A DNA stretch of 64,000 bases from Steromphala cineraria (GCA_916613615.1 OU744725.1:8042708-8106707); one strand, 5' to 3'. Numbered from the stretch's first letter, positions 37,012 to 49,169 are shown. Numbers and translations are program-made. Notes: generated by a model not told the origin, from the sequence alone.

Positions 37012-38081
37012 AACGGGCGGGCTACTCGGAGAAAGACGCAGCCGCGGTTTCCTCGGCCCAGCGTGTCACCATGCGTAAGCTGTACGAGGTACAGTGGGGG
37101 TCATTTGCCACTTTCTGTGCAGACAAGGGTTGGGATGTCCAGGTAGCGATCGTTCCCCAGGTGGCGGAGTACTTAGTGTACCTCCGGGAGGAGAGGGGAC
37201 TTAAGGCCTCCTCTATTAACACCCACCTAGCGGCAATCATAACGGTCTTACGCAAGCTGGACCCCGCGGTGGACATCTCCGTTCTCAAGGAGGTGATCAG
37301 GACCTTTCGTCAGGAGGACGGGCGGCTCAAACCTAGACCTCCCATGTGGGACCTAGCGATTGTCCTCGAGCATTTATGCTCGGACTTCTACGAACCCCTG
37401 ACGGAATTCATCATTCTCCGACTGACGATCAAGACCGCCTTCCTGGTGGCGATGGCTTCGGCCGCCAGTATCTTAGAGCTACACGCACTTCAGGCCGACT
37501 TGCTCCGGTTTGAAGCGAGGGATGAGGGTAAGGCCACGCTGGGACTTGCTCCGGACTTCATTTGCAAGAACCAGGGGTCCGACGAACGGGGCAGGGTATT
37601 CCACATTCCCGCCCTCTCAGGTTCGGTCTCTCCCACGGACGAAGAGAGTAGACTCCTCTGTCCGGTCCGAGCTCTTCGGGTTTAAGCTGAACGCACCCGT
37701 TCTCTCCGCCAGGGGAGGAGGAGACTTTTCCTTCCTCACTCCCAGCGTAGCAGGAAGGAGATAGACAAACGTCTCTTGGGTGTCTATCTGCGGTCCGCTA
37801 TCCTGGATGCCTACAAAGCCAAGGAGTTAGCCCCGCCGGCTCGGACTAATCCCAATGAGATCAGAGCGATCTCAGCCACTATGGCTTTTCACAGCAACAT
37901 CGTCGTAGCGGACATCATGTCGGGCTGTTTCTGGAAGTCCGGCATGGTTTTCGCTAACCACTACCTCCGAGACGTGTCCACGGAAGACCTTGCGGGCGTG
38001 GCCAGGCTGGGGCCACAGGTGTTCGCGCAGCATCGCACTGCGGGTGCGGCTCCCCCTAGAGGGGTCTCAGCTCACCGATAG
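36921..38081 (+). pseudogene. DIRS tyrosine recombinase (YR), one in-frame stop
   Basis: It overlaps the pol end in a different frame, as in other DIRS elements. ATG 36921 is a plausible start. Core-binding domain: KLYEVQWGSFATFCADKGWD, YLVYLREERGLKASSINTHL. Catalytic domain: TAFLVAMASAASILELHALQ, LLCPVRALR, then TAA at 37683-37685 in frame, continuing AERTRSLRQGRRRLFLPHS, PNEIRAISATMAFHSN (37853-37864 encodes NEIR) and NHYLRD with the nucleophile Tyr at 37962-37964. YR enzymes use R...H-x-x-R...Y. Here the first Arg, expected where AASILEL stands (usually G-R-R-x-x-E-L), is absent and the His is Asn, so it is probably inactive even apart from the stop. Confidence 0.85.
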
Positions 38082-38108
38082 GTCTTGTTTTGCTTTCTGT
38101 TGTTTTTC

Positions 38109-38114
38109 AATAAA
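38109..38114 (+). promoter_or_regulatory. Poly(A) signal of the DIRS element
   Basis: AATAAA 28 bases after the end of the recombinase frame, followed by a T-rich stretch. This is the likely 3' end of the element's transcript, upstream of the inverted terminal structures. Confidence 0.55.
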
Positions 38115-38284
38115 CTTCGCATCGCAACTCCGTGTGTCGTTTGTTCTTTCTTCCGGCCGGGCGGGCTTCCCTCCTTAGTAGGGGAACTGGGCACCCGCCG
38201 TTAGTTAGACGTAGTGGGGGGAGTAACTGCTCTCCTGCCGCCTCGCTCTCGCAGCCCTCCACTCTCTGTGGTAGTCGGGGCTAC

Positions 38285-38610
38285 GGTGAGTCGGAGACGG
38301 TATAGTACGTTAAATAATAGTACGTTTTTGAGTAAACGTCATTATTTGTACTTACCGTCGACGACTCACCAATCTTTATTTCCCACCCATGCCTCCCCTC
38401 CTGCGAGTAGGTTCGATCTAGCGTTCACTGGTAGGTTGGAAAAGGTTTTGGTGACGTAGACATAGGGGGCGTGGCGGGGATGTGCAGGTAACTCCCGTGT
38501 TGTTTTTTCTGTGTTATGGGTCGAGAGATGATTGATAGGCAATCAAGGGGCTACGGTGGGTCGTCGACGGTAAATGCAAATAATGACGTTTACTCAAAAA
38601 CGTACTATTT
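38285..38610. repeat. Right-end inverted repeats of the DIRS element
   Basis: 38285-38370 folds on itself: GGTGAGTCGGAGACGGTA pairs with TACCGTCGACGACTCACC. In addition, 38555-38610 is the reverse complement of 38315-38370 (about 56 bases, few mismatches), including CGTTTTTGAGTAAACGTCAT. GGGGCTACGGTG heads both blocks (38277 and 38547). DIRS elements carry inverted terminal repeats and an internal complementary region used in circle formation (known); which block is which cannot be settled without a full-length copy. Confidence 0.75.
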
Positions 38611-38620
38611 TTATGTTGAA

Positions 38621-39283
38621 TTGTACAGCTTCAAAAACAGTAGAGCAAACGAAATGGTACACTTAAGTATCCTCCCTCACATAAGCAAGCCTTCTGACCT
38701 TAGTTACACCTAATAGTACACACAGTATTAGCTACCATGTAATCAAACGCAAGATATTTTTACTAACGCTCTATGAGATACAGATGTTCTTGGACAGTAA
38801 AAAGTTGCATCTCTTTTCTACCATTGACATATGTTTAAACGGAAATACATCGTATTCGAGTCTTTCCATTATGCATCACTGTGTTCCCGTAATCGACAAT
38901 TTAGAAAAATCAAACGTTTGTCACAGAAAATTGGCACCTTGCGTACACTACCCTACATTTACCTTACATTTAAGTCCATGTCTGATTTGGTAATGAATGT
39001 CGCTAACATAAGAGCAACATTTAATGTTAGGGTTAACTTTCCCAAACTATCTAATTAATGAAAATACTCCATTGGGAGTTCATAGACACATCTTGCGAGG
39101 AAGAAAATCGCTTCACAAATGTGAAGATATCTAGTCAAAATGAAATGTTGCATTCGATTTTACATTTAAAGAATGTAAGGCACAAGAATGTCTGGCTAAA
39201 TATGGCTACCGTTACTATACCTTTTGATTATACGCGCTTGAAAAATGTATAAGTACGTGTAGGTATAAAACGATGCTTTCTCT
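38621..39283. other. Non-coding spacer
   Basis: Composition returns to AT-rich. Overlapping short frames at 38784-39252 show no domain. No element boundary is visible on the right side of the DIRS island. Confidence 0.4.
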
Positions 39284-39287
39284 TTAA

Positions 39288-39644
39288 AGGGGCAGTAGCA
39301 CGTTTTTTGAAAATTTTATGATTTCAATTTGTCATTGATAATTGTACGTTAACGCTTAATGTATTACTTTGATAGTGTCAAAAATCTCATGACACAAGCA
39401 AATCTTCCATAGTCAGAGAACAAAGTATGAAGATTCACCCAAAAAACTTTTGGCGGCCATTTTTTGTGAACACCTTTAATTCATATTGTATAAGACAAAT
39501 GAATCGCATGACCAAATTTTACATTATATATTTGAATTATTATTGCTCCATTAAGTTTAAATGTATTGTCTTTCAATTGAAACCATTAATTTTCATTTTC
39601 CTGACATCACCTTATATTCCCCCTTAAAACGTGCTACTGTCCCT
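39288..39644. mobile_element. TTAA-flanked MITE, family member 1
   Basis: 357 bp. It starts AGGGGCAGTAGCACGTTTTT and ends with the complement (ACGTGCTACTGTCCCT). TTAA stands on both sides (39284-39287 and 39645-39648). No coding capacity. A second member in opposite orientation is at 61279-61634. TTAA and terminal repeats suggest piggyBac-type mobilisation (inference). Confidence 0.9.
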
Positions 39645-39648
39645 TTAA

Positions 39649-41726
39649 AGAACTAAACGTCTGTATATTCTGGTATTCAAAGTAGGGGTCAATATATGCT
39701 GTTAAGAAACTTACTAAAATCGCTAAGAGGTGTACATTTGTATATGCGTGTAGTTTAAAAAATATGAAGTAAGTAAAGATTTCTTATTCAATAAACGCAT
39801 GCTGGCCCTTAAATCCATGATTTCTAGTTATTAAAGATAGAAATATCTAATTGAGAATACTCATGTTGACATTCATGCTTATCTGTTTTGCTATCAGATA
39901 ACAGATACGCCTACACTATATTTTTTGAAAATGCTTCCAATTACTATAGACAATGGCTGGAATATTGCTGACAACACGTTAAACCCAATCTCACTCATTC
40001 ACTAGACATTGGCAATTATCGTCATATGAGCTAAGAACGTCTTGACAACCTAACAATCCAGACGTACTATGCCCGAGGGTTACAATTTAACAGTTTCAAA
40101 ATATATTGGTTTCAAAGGATTTGATTTACGAAAAGTTATTAACTATGTAGCTATTGGCTCTAAATATGATACATTTTCCCCTGTGAGGATATTGTTCTTT
40201 GTGATAACTTTACATTGTTATTACACATTGTATTACACAATATTAAATATCAAATATGTTATATATATTATTAAATATGAGTATGTAAAGAATAGTGAAT
40301 TCAAAAATAGGTGGCAAGAAACATCTGCAATGCCAAGAAACAACTGACGTGGCTCGCTGGAAGAGTTGGCTACCCGCTCACAATGCTCAATAAACTGACA
40401 TTTTGAAGGGTTGACTCCACGAGTTGAGAGAAATGTGACTCGGTTCACCCTACAGTACAAAATAAATCCTGGTTTGGAATTGAAGACTGTATGATATATA
40501 ACCATAATATGGCCAATTAAGCAGCATGGTTGCATAAACCTACGGGAGTTGAGATTTGATAAAAGTGTCTTGTTCTACTACAGAGTAAGAATGTGTGAAA
40601 CGCTCTGAGCATGCCCTACCATGGTATCAAGTATGACCATTATCAATAGCCCCGCTGTTTAAAAAAAAGGAAAACTCCATATTGTGATTAAAAGTTTCAA
40701 ACTCATCAAAGTATATGCTTTGATGTGCGGTTTTTGTGGTACAAACTTTGAAAGACTTTAGGGAATAACTGGCTTTAGTAATGTACATGTCGAAATCAGG
40801 CTTTGTGTTAAAGAGACTGACAGGAATCTATTTTTGTGTATTTTAATCAATCAAAACTGACGTTCAAAATACAAAGTTATTGAATATATGTCATTAAAAC
40901 TGTTTCGAAGTTTCTAAATTTTTATTTTGCCTGGATACAAAGATGATAGGACTAAAAGTACAAAAGTTGAACATCACAAAAGATGGACCTACGCTGGTAA
41001 TTTATCGCCTTGCTTAAATATTGTGATATATATAAGCATGGACCGTAATACTTTTGCGAAGCTAAACTTTACTTTATTGTAAAACTATGTATAGGGAATG
41101 GAAAAATTATTTTTTAATCACTTCATTTCTTTCCATAGGGGACGCGCAAATGATGGAAATAGAAGCACAAGTCGGCCAGATAATATTAATGACGCTGCTG
41201 AGTATAAAACATGACCATATTACTCAGAATAACTACAAAGTTATTGGTAAAAAGCTTTATACTCTCTAGTATAAAACAATGACAAGCGAAGAATAAAGCA
41301 AACTCTATATAAACTATGAAATGTTATTAAGAAGATGCCTCTTTCATTTTCATGTCATGGGTCTTTCATTAACTTGTAAACAGCAGTGTCGATCAACTCA
41401 ATCATGGGAACATTTTTGTTATTCCAATTCCAAATCCAATCGAGATATTATTATTTTAACATTAATAAATGAAACATTATCAAGAATTGTGTTAATACAA
41501 CTGCAATTTACGAAACTTTATTGACTGTTTAGTTCATTGAAACAACAAAGAAATACTTAGAAAAGAATATTCTGTTTTAAGACATATCCATATTGCATTA
41601 CACGGCTATCGACTGTGTATTTCATTACTCCTTAAAATTTGAATTTCAAGTTTGTTACCTGAGGCCTCCTTTTATGTAACTGTTAGAAAGACTACATTGG
41701 CAATGTCATTATAATTGCCTGTTTCA
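39649..41726. other. Non-coding AT-rich sequence
   Basis: No gene, tRNA or bounded element recognised. Frames at 40069-40347, 41087-41269 and 41321-41524 lack any domain. Confidence 0.5.
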
Positions 41727-41822
41727 GCAATCTAAATAAATTTAAATCAACAGATTTTTTTATTTGTCATACAACAGTATGACCAAATATAAAACCTGTT
41801 GATCTAAATTTATTTAGATTGC
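41727..41822. repeat. 96-bp near-perfect foldback
   Basis: Outer arms 41727-41753 (GCAATCTAAATAAATTTAAA...) and 41796-41822 are complementary over 27 bases with one mismatch. The inner sequence also pairs, down to GTCATAC-AACA-GTATGAC at the tip. TGTTTCAG (41720-41727) and CGTTTCAG (41823-41830) flank it, an 8-bp near-duplication that would suit a hAT-type MITE. A structured RNA hairpin is the alternative. Confidence 0.85.
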
Positions 41823-41830
41823 CGTTTCAG

Positions 41831-44800
41831 GTAACGTCCGTATGATTAAAGTTTAAATTGGTCATTGATTTGTACACAAGCGTTTATGCTGTTTAGAGTT
41901 CACATTTAGAATTGAACTAAGTAATAAGGTTTTCATTCTTGTTCTTTTGTTTCGTTTATTCAGTTGAACATGGTTTAAAAAAACAAAAATACAAAAATAT
42001 TCATACGTAGCATGGTGTTATGTTTCAATCCAATTACAAATTCAATTCATGGTGTTATTATGTCAGAAGATAAAATAGTTCGCACCAGTTGATAAAATAA
42101 TATAGATCTGTGTGATAAATAGTCACTGAAACCATGATGATATACAGGAATTTTCATAAAACTAGATAAATGAATAGTTTTAGCAAAATTTTCTGTGCTA
42201 CAATAACTGACTGTAATTTCTCCTCGAAATCCCATATAAAGATAGAGTACAAACCTCTTCCGTCTATCTGGGAAATAACATAATCTCAAAATCTAGTTCA
42301 TATATAACATGAAAGTACAGTTATTTTCGTCTGATGATATGTATACTTAAGAAAATCCTGAAGTTTTTTATATTCTTTGAAGGTAAGAAACTGATTCTTA
42401 ATTTTATATGAGCTTTTTTTCTTATTATTTATTTTTTTTTTCTAGAAATAGAAACAACCAAGATTTAGTTCAAGTCATAGCAATCATTCGACGTTGCACT
42501 TTTACTTGTAATTTCTCGACTGAACCATGGTGGTAAAAAATAGCATTTCATATAATCATATTTTTCATTGGCTAAGTGTTATGCCGAAACCTTGGCAAAA
42601 TACAACTTATAACAAAGCAGGCTTAAATTATAACAACAGTCTATTTATTTACTAACTTAAATAACTCATACCACTTGTGTCATATGTATATTGAATTCTA
42701 TATTCATATCTCATTTTCTCTATAATCATTTTCTAACAAACTCGTATACCCTAAACACCAATGTGTCATGCTGCAATATTATGATGAGATTCGATAAAGA
42801 GGGCGAGCAATGATGATATTATTTTGTTAATGTGGGTGTGACAGATCTCCCGAAATCGCTATGTAATAAAGTTATTATCAATGTTTGAATATATTTTATC
42901 ACATTTCTGCTGAAAATGCATTAACAGACTTTGAATAAATAGTCATGATATCACGACAAACATGGTTTCAAAAAGATGTAGCTGCAAGTTTTTAATTCTA
43001 GTTGATTATAACACTTTACAGCGAAAACGGAAAGGGGTATCGGAAGTGCAAAATTAACTATATATTTTTACTTTTCTATTTGAGGCGGTTATTAAAGCGG
43101 AAATGGTGACTGGTAATAATGTTGTTCAACACATTTCGCTTTAGGAAATTATATTTAAAACAACTTATTTTTTAAGTTTGACGAGATATATCTAAACACT
43201 TGAAAAGTTTCATTAACTGACCGGATTGTACTTGCTTCAGAGTGCTCGACTTCATTTACAGTCATTTCTAATCTTCAGGGCCATAAGCCATAATGTTGAA
43301 AATGCATCTAAGAGCTACAACACTTGACCTTGAAAAGAGAATTTTGTTTATTCGGGGCAGATCTAGACGAACCATACTTCTTCCATATCCACGAATCTTT
43401 ATTCTAAAAGGTGTTCATCTCATACAGGCTATGACATATTTTTCTTTAAATATTGCAACAGTTTTTTTTATTGAAACGATATATTTGAAATTTGGTATGT
43501 TTGGCATGTTTGGCATTACCCTTAACAAAAACATAATTATAATTGAGTAACAATAACAAAACAAAATATATCAATCATGCTGAAACCGATTTTGTTGGTT
43601 GATAAAAGGCATCGAACTGGAAACAGTGGTAACAATTGACATCACTAGATAAGATTGATCTGGGAAGGTATATATAAGTCTTCTCGCCACAGGAAACAAA
43701 TAGTAATGGTCAATATAATCAGGTATATCGATTTATAACAAACTCCAACTGAGCGAAATGAATGGATAGAGTGCTTATCAGTCAATTGGTAATAGTGCCT
43801 TCATATGTTGAAATTTGTCTGTTGCATCCGACTGAACAATAGCCGTATCATAAATCGTTTATGGGAACAAGTTAAGGTTGATTAGCTATGCAATTTTATT
43901 TTTGCAAGCTTTGCAAATATGTATCATTTATCTTATGCCACTCTTATGAACATGGTACACTCGTGCATAACTGTTTATCAGTTCTCTGTGAACATTTGTA
44001 ATAATCGTAAGATGAGCATAAAAGTATGACACATTTCACTGGTTTCAAACACGTGTATGACCGCTGAGCTATTAAGGCTTGCGTGATTTATTCCCAAGCA
44101 GATGACACTGCTGTTGATAAATGTACATGTTTAGCACTTATTGTATTCTCCGTATCTTATTGTACAATTTTCGTATTTATGTATTAATGTTTATGGTAAT
44201 TTATGTCAAGAGCTGCATGGAATTTATGTTTATGAACAGGATTAAAGTCGAAAAAATGATTGTTGCGTAGGAATGGCGGTTAAGTATTTGAGTATTTTAT
44301 TTTAATCAACCACAAGTGACGTTTGAAATTCAACATATGTGTATATAAATATGTATTATATGAATCGATAATATCCGTCTCTCTGATTGGCCCACTTAGT
44401 CACATGACAACACTGACGTCAAGCAATGTCAACCTGTAAAGTCGGTTGATATAACAATCCAAGCACCTCTGGTGGCTTAAAATTTAAAAAAATCCGGTCT
44501 TGAACTCCGTGCATCACATTATCACCGTAAATCAAAGAATTTGGCATCGCTTTGTGACTGTGCAGAACTAGAGTCACGTCCCGTATATTTCCAGGCATTA
44601 AAGAGATGTCCCTTATTTTCTCTCAAGTAATCACCAGGAACAGTTTTCATATAAATTTAATTTCATATAACATTTATAGATTTCAGATTCGGTTGATCCA
44701 ATGATATGTCCATCTTTGACACACGATATTCACCTCGACGTTTCCGCGGGGAATATAACGTGTCGTAGGTCGACACATCATTGGATTAATCTCACCTCAA

Positions 44801-45044
44801 GTCAAGTCAATACTTTTTAAATTTCATCCAAACTGTAATGTGTGTAGATTCATAGAGACTATTTCATTGTTTTTGCCGAATTTCATTCATCGATGGAGTG
44901 AAAAAGTCATATAATCATGATCCAACACTCTCTCACTTCACGAGATAAGATAGAAATGATATTTGGTAAAAAACAATGAAATTGTCTATTTATTATATAT
45001 TTTAGCATAATAAAACGCAGTTGTCAGAAATTGAAATTTAACCA
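41831..45044. other. Non-coding AT-rich sequence
   Basis: No gene seen. Small imperfect inverted words occur at about 44696-44786 (ATCCAATGATATGTC...GACACATCATTGGAT) and about 44859-44983 (TTTCATTGTTTTT...AAAAACAATGAAA). No target duplications could be assigned. Confidence 0.45.
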
Positions 45045-46083
45045 TTGAAATATTCGATATAAAATCTAAAGTGTTTTAAAACATTATTTATATGTGAATG
45101 TTTTTTGATATCAGAGCTTAATTATGTTTTCAATTATAAAAGAAATAAAAGTTCCCTTTGGATTTCGGAAAGGTCTGTTTGATGCAAACTGATACAGTGA
45201 GTTTAGCTGCTTTTTGAGTGACATATCTCTCTTTCCGAAAAGTATTTGGCGGTAAAATAAAGGTTTACTTATTACAGCTAAAAACGTCGAGGGATTTTTG
45301 ATATCGATGGATACATTGACACTGCAAACAATTTAAACATTCACATACTTACAACATTGCAAAGAGCGGTTTCTCTTCAATTCTTACCAACGACGTGACG
45401 CGAGGCCTGTTTTCGGTTACCGCTGAGGAAAATAATCGTGTTTCAAAGGGAGGTAATAGGTTCGCTCCTACTTATCTCACTGCAGTGAAAATATGGATTA
45501 TGTTTTCACTGCAGTGAAAATATGATTTTCTACTGCTTTTCTTAAAAATAGTCCGATAGAAATAATTCGATATTCAATCGGAAATAGTTTTTAGATAAAC
45601 ATATAATTTGTGAATGTTTATTGATATAAGATCCAAAATATGTTTTTGGTTATAACAAGGTGAAACAAAGGCTGCTTACGTATTTCTGAAAGTCAGTTTT
45701 GACGCTAACTGATACAGTGAGTGAAACGCTATGTCGGTGTACCAGATTTCTCGCTTCGTAAATTTATATTGCGATGAAATAAACAATTATTAACAACAGC
45801 AACAATATATGAACTTCCTGTGTTTTTTTAATATCGAAGAATACATTGACACTGCAAAATGTTATCAGTTACATACCGAAAACAAAGTGAGGAGTCGTTT
45901 ATCTTCAATCCTAACCAACGGCGTGACGTGAGGCATGCGTTCGATTTCTTCAAAGGGAGATAATCGTGTTTCAAAGGGAGGTAATAGGTTCGGTCCTACT
46001 TTTCTCAGTGCAGTGAACATATGGATTATGTTTTCACTGCAGTGAAAATATTACTTTGTACTGCTTTTCTTAAAATATGATTT
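45045..46083 (+). repeat. Diverged tandem pair of 0.52-kb units with shared palindrome
   Basis: Unit 1 is about 45045-45562 and unit 2 about 45565-46083. Shared landmarks in order: GTGAATGTTT-TTGATAT, ACTGATACAGTGAGT, TACATTGACACTGCAAA, CTTCAAT-CTTACCAACG-CGTGACG, TCAAAGGGAGGTAATAGGTT, TATGGATTATG, then the perfect palindrome TTTTCACTGCAGTGAAAA (45503-45520 and 46031-46048). The last 140 bases are better conserved than the rest. No open frame. Confidence 0.85.
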
Positions 46084-48861
46084 ATATTTTCACTTCATGA
46101 CCGTATAAGTCATTGCTGATTATATATGAAAAGGAATATTCATTAGAATATGGCTAATGAATGTAAAGGCAAATAAAGAACTGCTAGATGCTCTATGCAA
46201 ACACATTATCATAAATCAGCAGTGTACGTTCATAAAGGTCATCATCTTATAGAGGTTACTTGTGAGCATATTTATCAACAATACGCAAGTCAAAAGATCT
46301 TTGATGTGAAACAGCTGCAGTTCCTTACTTGTTAAGTAAAGGTCAGCTAATGGTGGATTAGTAAAATAATATGCCAATCTATGTATCTTAGAATATGGTC
46401 TTTCAACTCAGAACAGAGTTCCTTCGAACAATTAATAAAAAGCTTTATTCACTCAAGTAAATCAGAATTGACAAATGAGGCATGAGGCAAATATCATCTA
46501 GAAAAAGCTTTTCCACTCTTTGAAGATGCCATAAATTATATGGTGTTTTTCTTGATAGAACATTAAAGAGAAGAACCATAATGCGCGAGGTAAGGTACCC
46601 TTTAAAAGGATGTGTAAACAGCAGTGTAGGTAATTGTAATATCCTTTAAGTTTACACTTCATTGCCACCATGCAAAGGAGAATCCAAATAAGGAGAAAAT
46701 AAGTATTGAAAATGTACTTAGCAATATTTGAAATGGTATTGCGCCTGAAGTAGTAGATCAGCGTATCTTTCTGTCACGTGTAACTCTGAAACTTATGGTT
46801 GTAATAATAACCACTCATTATGAAATGATATAAAACTGACACATATCGACACTTCAATTTATTGCCTTTGTGCCTTTTGTATGTTGAAGTCCCTCATTTA
46901 CTTAACTTATGCAAGTATTCGCTGCTTCTCCGTCATTGACATTCACTCATATATTTTAAACAATTTGTCACAATGTAACAAAGCTTAAGACATGTGTCGA
47001 TATGCAATTTGTGTGTTTTGGGCTGGACCTCATTTGCATAATTTCTGCAATTATACAGTAATAGACTTTTCCCTATTATGCGTGTCATGTCTACCAATAA
47101 CTCGGACATTCATTGTTGGAAACTAACAAGAGAAATTTAATCGTTATGGTTTTGTGAGTTCTATTCCCTGAATTTTAACCAAACGTGAGACGTCAATAAG
47201 TTAATAGAACTCGATATCAAGCACTTATCTTCACTGAAGATTTGTTCGAAATCATAGTGTTGAAGAGCGACTTGTGAGAGTTCTGGTGCATTATCATACA
47301 AACCATGATTATTTTTTTCTTAATTGCAGATTGAAGCTTTGATAATTCAAATAATAACAATTCAATTATGAAGTAATTTGATTGCACTTCATTTGGCATA
47401 AAACAAAATTACTTATTTACAAGTTCATCATATGTAACTGCCGTAATAGAACTTTCCATGATAAACAACGTAAAAGTGTGTTTGAAACGTTTTCAAACCA
47501 AGATAAGGACATTAAGAATTGTGCACTAAATTTCCAATGTTGAACTGTAACGAAATGATGATAAATTGCGAAATGATGATAAATGATTTATGATTAACGT
47601 TATTAACCACTACATGCGAATATAATCACTCATATCATGACATACATGAAGGTACCTCTGAGCACGTTCTTTAGGTAAACCCATACAAAACCTCATTTCG
47701 GATGAAAAACCTATTGACGAAGCTCATTATTTATGTTGTGTTATATGGGATGGGAAATAAACAAAGACAGGAAAACCTTTAACATCCGTCGCAATAACAA
47801 CAGATAATTGGCTAAGTTCGTTACGTGTATCTGGAACGGACGCAGTCACGGGTAAGAGTAGCACATTACATGCATTGATGTTATAACTACCAGATATAAG
47901 ATTAGACGCAATCTATAATGCATGCTTCTCTAAGATAGCGCTGTGCATACACATGAGTTGGTAGAGACAGATTCAATCAGGTTCTGTATTTAGCGCCATC
48001 TATGCATGACCTTAATAATGTAATGATAAAACCAAGGCTTATCGTGAGATCAATGCCCGCTGATACGTTTCCGTTCTGTTTGTTCACAACGGACAGTTCA
48101 AATCCTTGGTGACAAGAACTTACATCTCCCGGAATTGCAGAACCATATTCATCGTCATATCTTCCTGCCTTGGGGCGACATATTTTTCTCATCAATACTT
48201 TCAGATGAATGGCGACAAACACGCGTTTGAAGTACTAGCGTCTGTATAATCAATCATACCGCTACAGGCCTCATTCCTTGAATTTAATTACGATGCAAAA
48301 CATGGAGACTTTAGTGCGAGTCGGCAAATATTGATTACATTGCACTGACTATATTGTTCTTAAGATTGATAAACATGTTCGTTCAAAGTTGTGTCAATGG
48401 GTGATAATAGTATCTCCCGAACCATCGTTAGAGATAATAAAAACTCACAATACTTTAGCATTATTGGCTCCTTTTCTTGATAGTCTAGGGCTCTTTGAAG
48501 AGTTTCTGAACATTTAGCCCCTGGTATCTGAGGGTGGGTTGGTGTCCCAAATGATGCAACCATTTGTGGTTAATTACAGTATCATAACAGTTAGGTCGTA
48601 TTTTTATTCTTAAACATTTTCTTAATTGATGAACTACAGGTGAGCAAGTAAAGAATGATCAACATAGTTCTTATTGACAAATCGAATTATCATGAACAAA
48701 ATCGTAATCAAACGTCCAGGAGTTTCTTAGTATGCCATATGTGACAGGTAACAAACAATTGTACGAAACGACTAATGTTCGTCTTTTGTAATAAGTTATC
48801 CTCAAGTTCAAAATTTGGCAAACATAACCCGTAAAGTTTTGTTTTTTCCAGGTAATAATCA
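46084..48861. other. Non-coding AT-rich sequence
   Basis: No gene supported. The minus-strand frame 47977-48222 (81 codons) is in slightly GC-richer sequence but has no recognisable domain, and neither flanking splice sites nor a signal peptide are convincing. Confidence 0.45.
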
Positions 48862-49169
48862 TATATTGCGCCTTTTCCACGTCCTTAGACATGCTCAAAG
48901 CGCTACATTATTACCCCGAAGGAGTGTACTTTCAAAGCTGCTACTAAGCGCTAATCACGACCATGTAGGTCAGTACATCCAATTGTCAGGTACCAATTTT
49001 AACAGCTGGGTGGACTGAGTGCAATGTGAATGAAGTGCCTTGCCCAGGGACACAACACAGAAGGAGACCCAAGTCACAAATCCAAAATGTTTGGTGTCTC
49101 CACCGGGATTCGAACCCGGGTCTCCGGCGTGAGAGGCCAGCATGCTAACCACTACACCACTGTGCGCCA
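48862..49169 (-). mobile_element. tRNA-headed SINE, copy 3 (best-preserved head)
   Basis: Minus strand. Box A is AGTGGTGTAGTGGTTAGCAT and box B GGGTTCGAATCCCGG. The anticodon arm CTGGC-CTCTCAC-GCCGG pairs fully (with one G-T) and presents anticodon CTC, so the head derives from a tRNA-Glu(CUC)-like or Asp-like molecule. The body has CTGGGCAAGGCACTTCATTC and ends near GGCGCAATATATG. Copies 1 and 2 share the whole body. Confidence 0.9.

Larger units (their letters stand above)
33580..38620 (+). mobile_element. DIRS-type tyrosine-recombinase retrotransposon, decayed
   Basis: A GC-rich island of about 5 kb in AT-rich DNA, with gag, reverse transcriptase, an RNase H tail and tyrosine recombinase in DIRS order on the plus strand, and inverted-repeat structures after the poly(A) signal. 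DIRS elements integrate through a recombinase and make no target-site duplication, so the ends cannot be fixed from flanks. The left end lies between 33576 (end of LINE homology) and 33681 (gag ATG). The right end is near 38610. Left-end sequence matching the right-end inverted repeats was not found, so the left terminus may be truncated. Confidence 0.9.

Noticed and set aside
33580..38620. Endogenous retrovirus or LTR retrotransposon
   Set aside because: No LTRs, protease or DDE integrase; the recombinase is of the tyrosine type and the order fits DIRS.
45503..46048. CRISPR-like array suggested by repeated palindromic words
   Set aside because: Only two long diverged units; eukaryotic context; no regular spacer structure.
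47977..48222. 81-codon minus-strand frame in slightly GC-richer sequence
   Set aside because: No recognised domain, no convincing splice sites or start context; length is within chance expectation for this composition.
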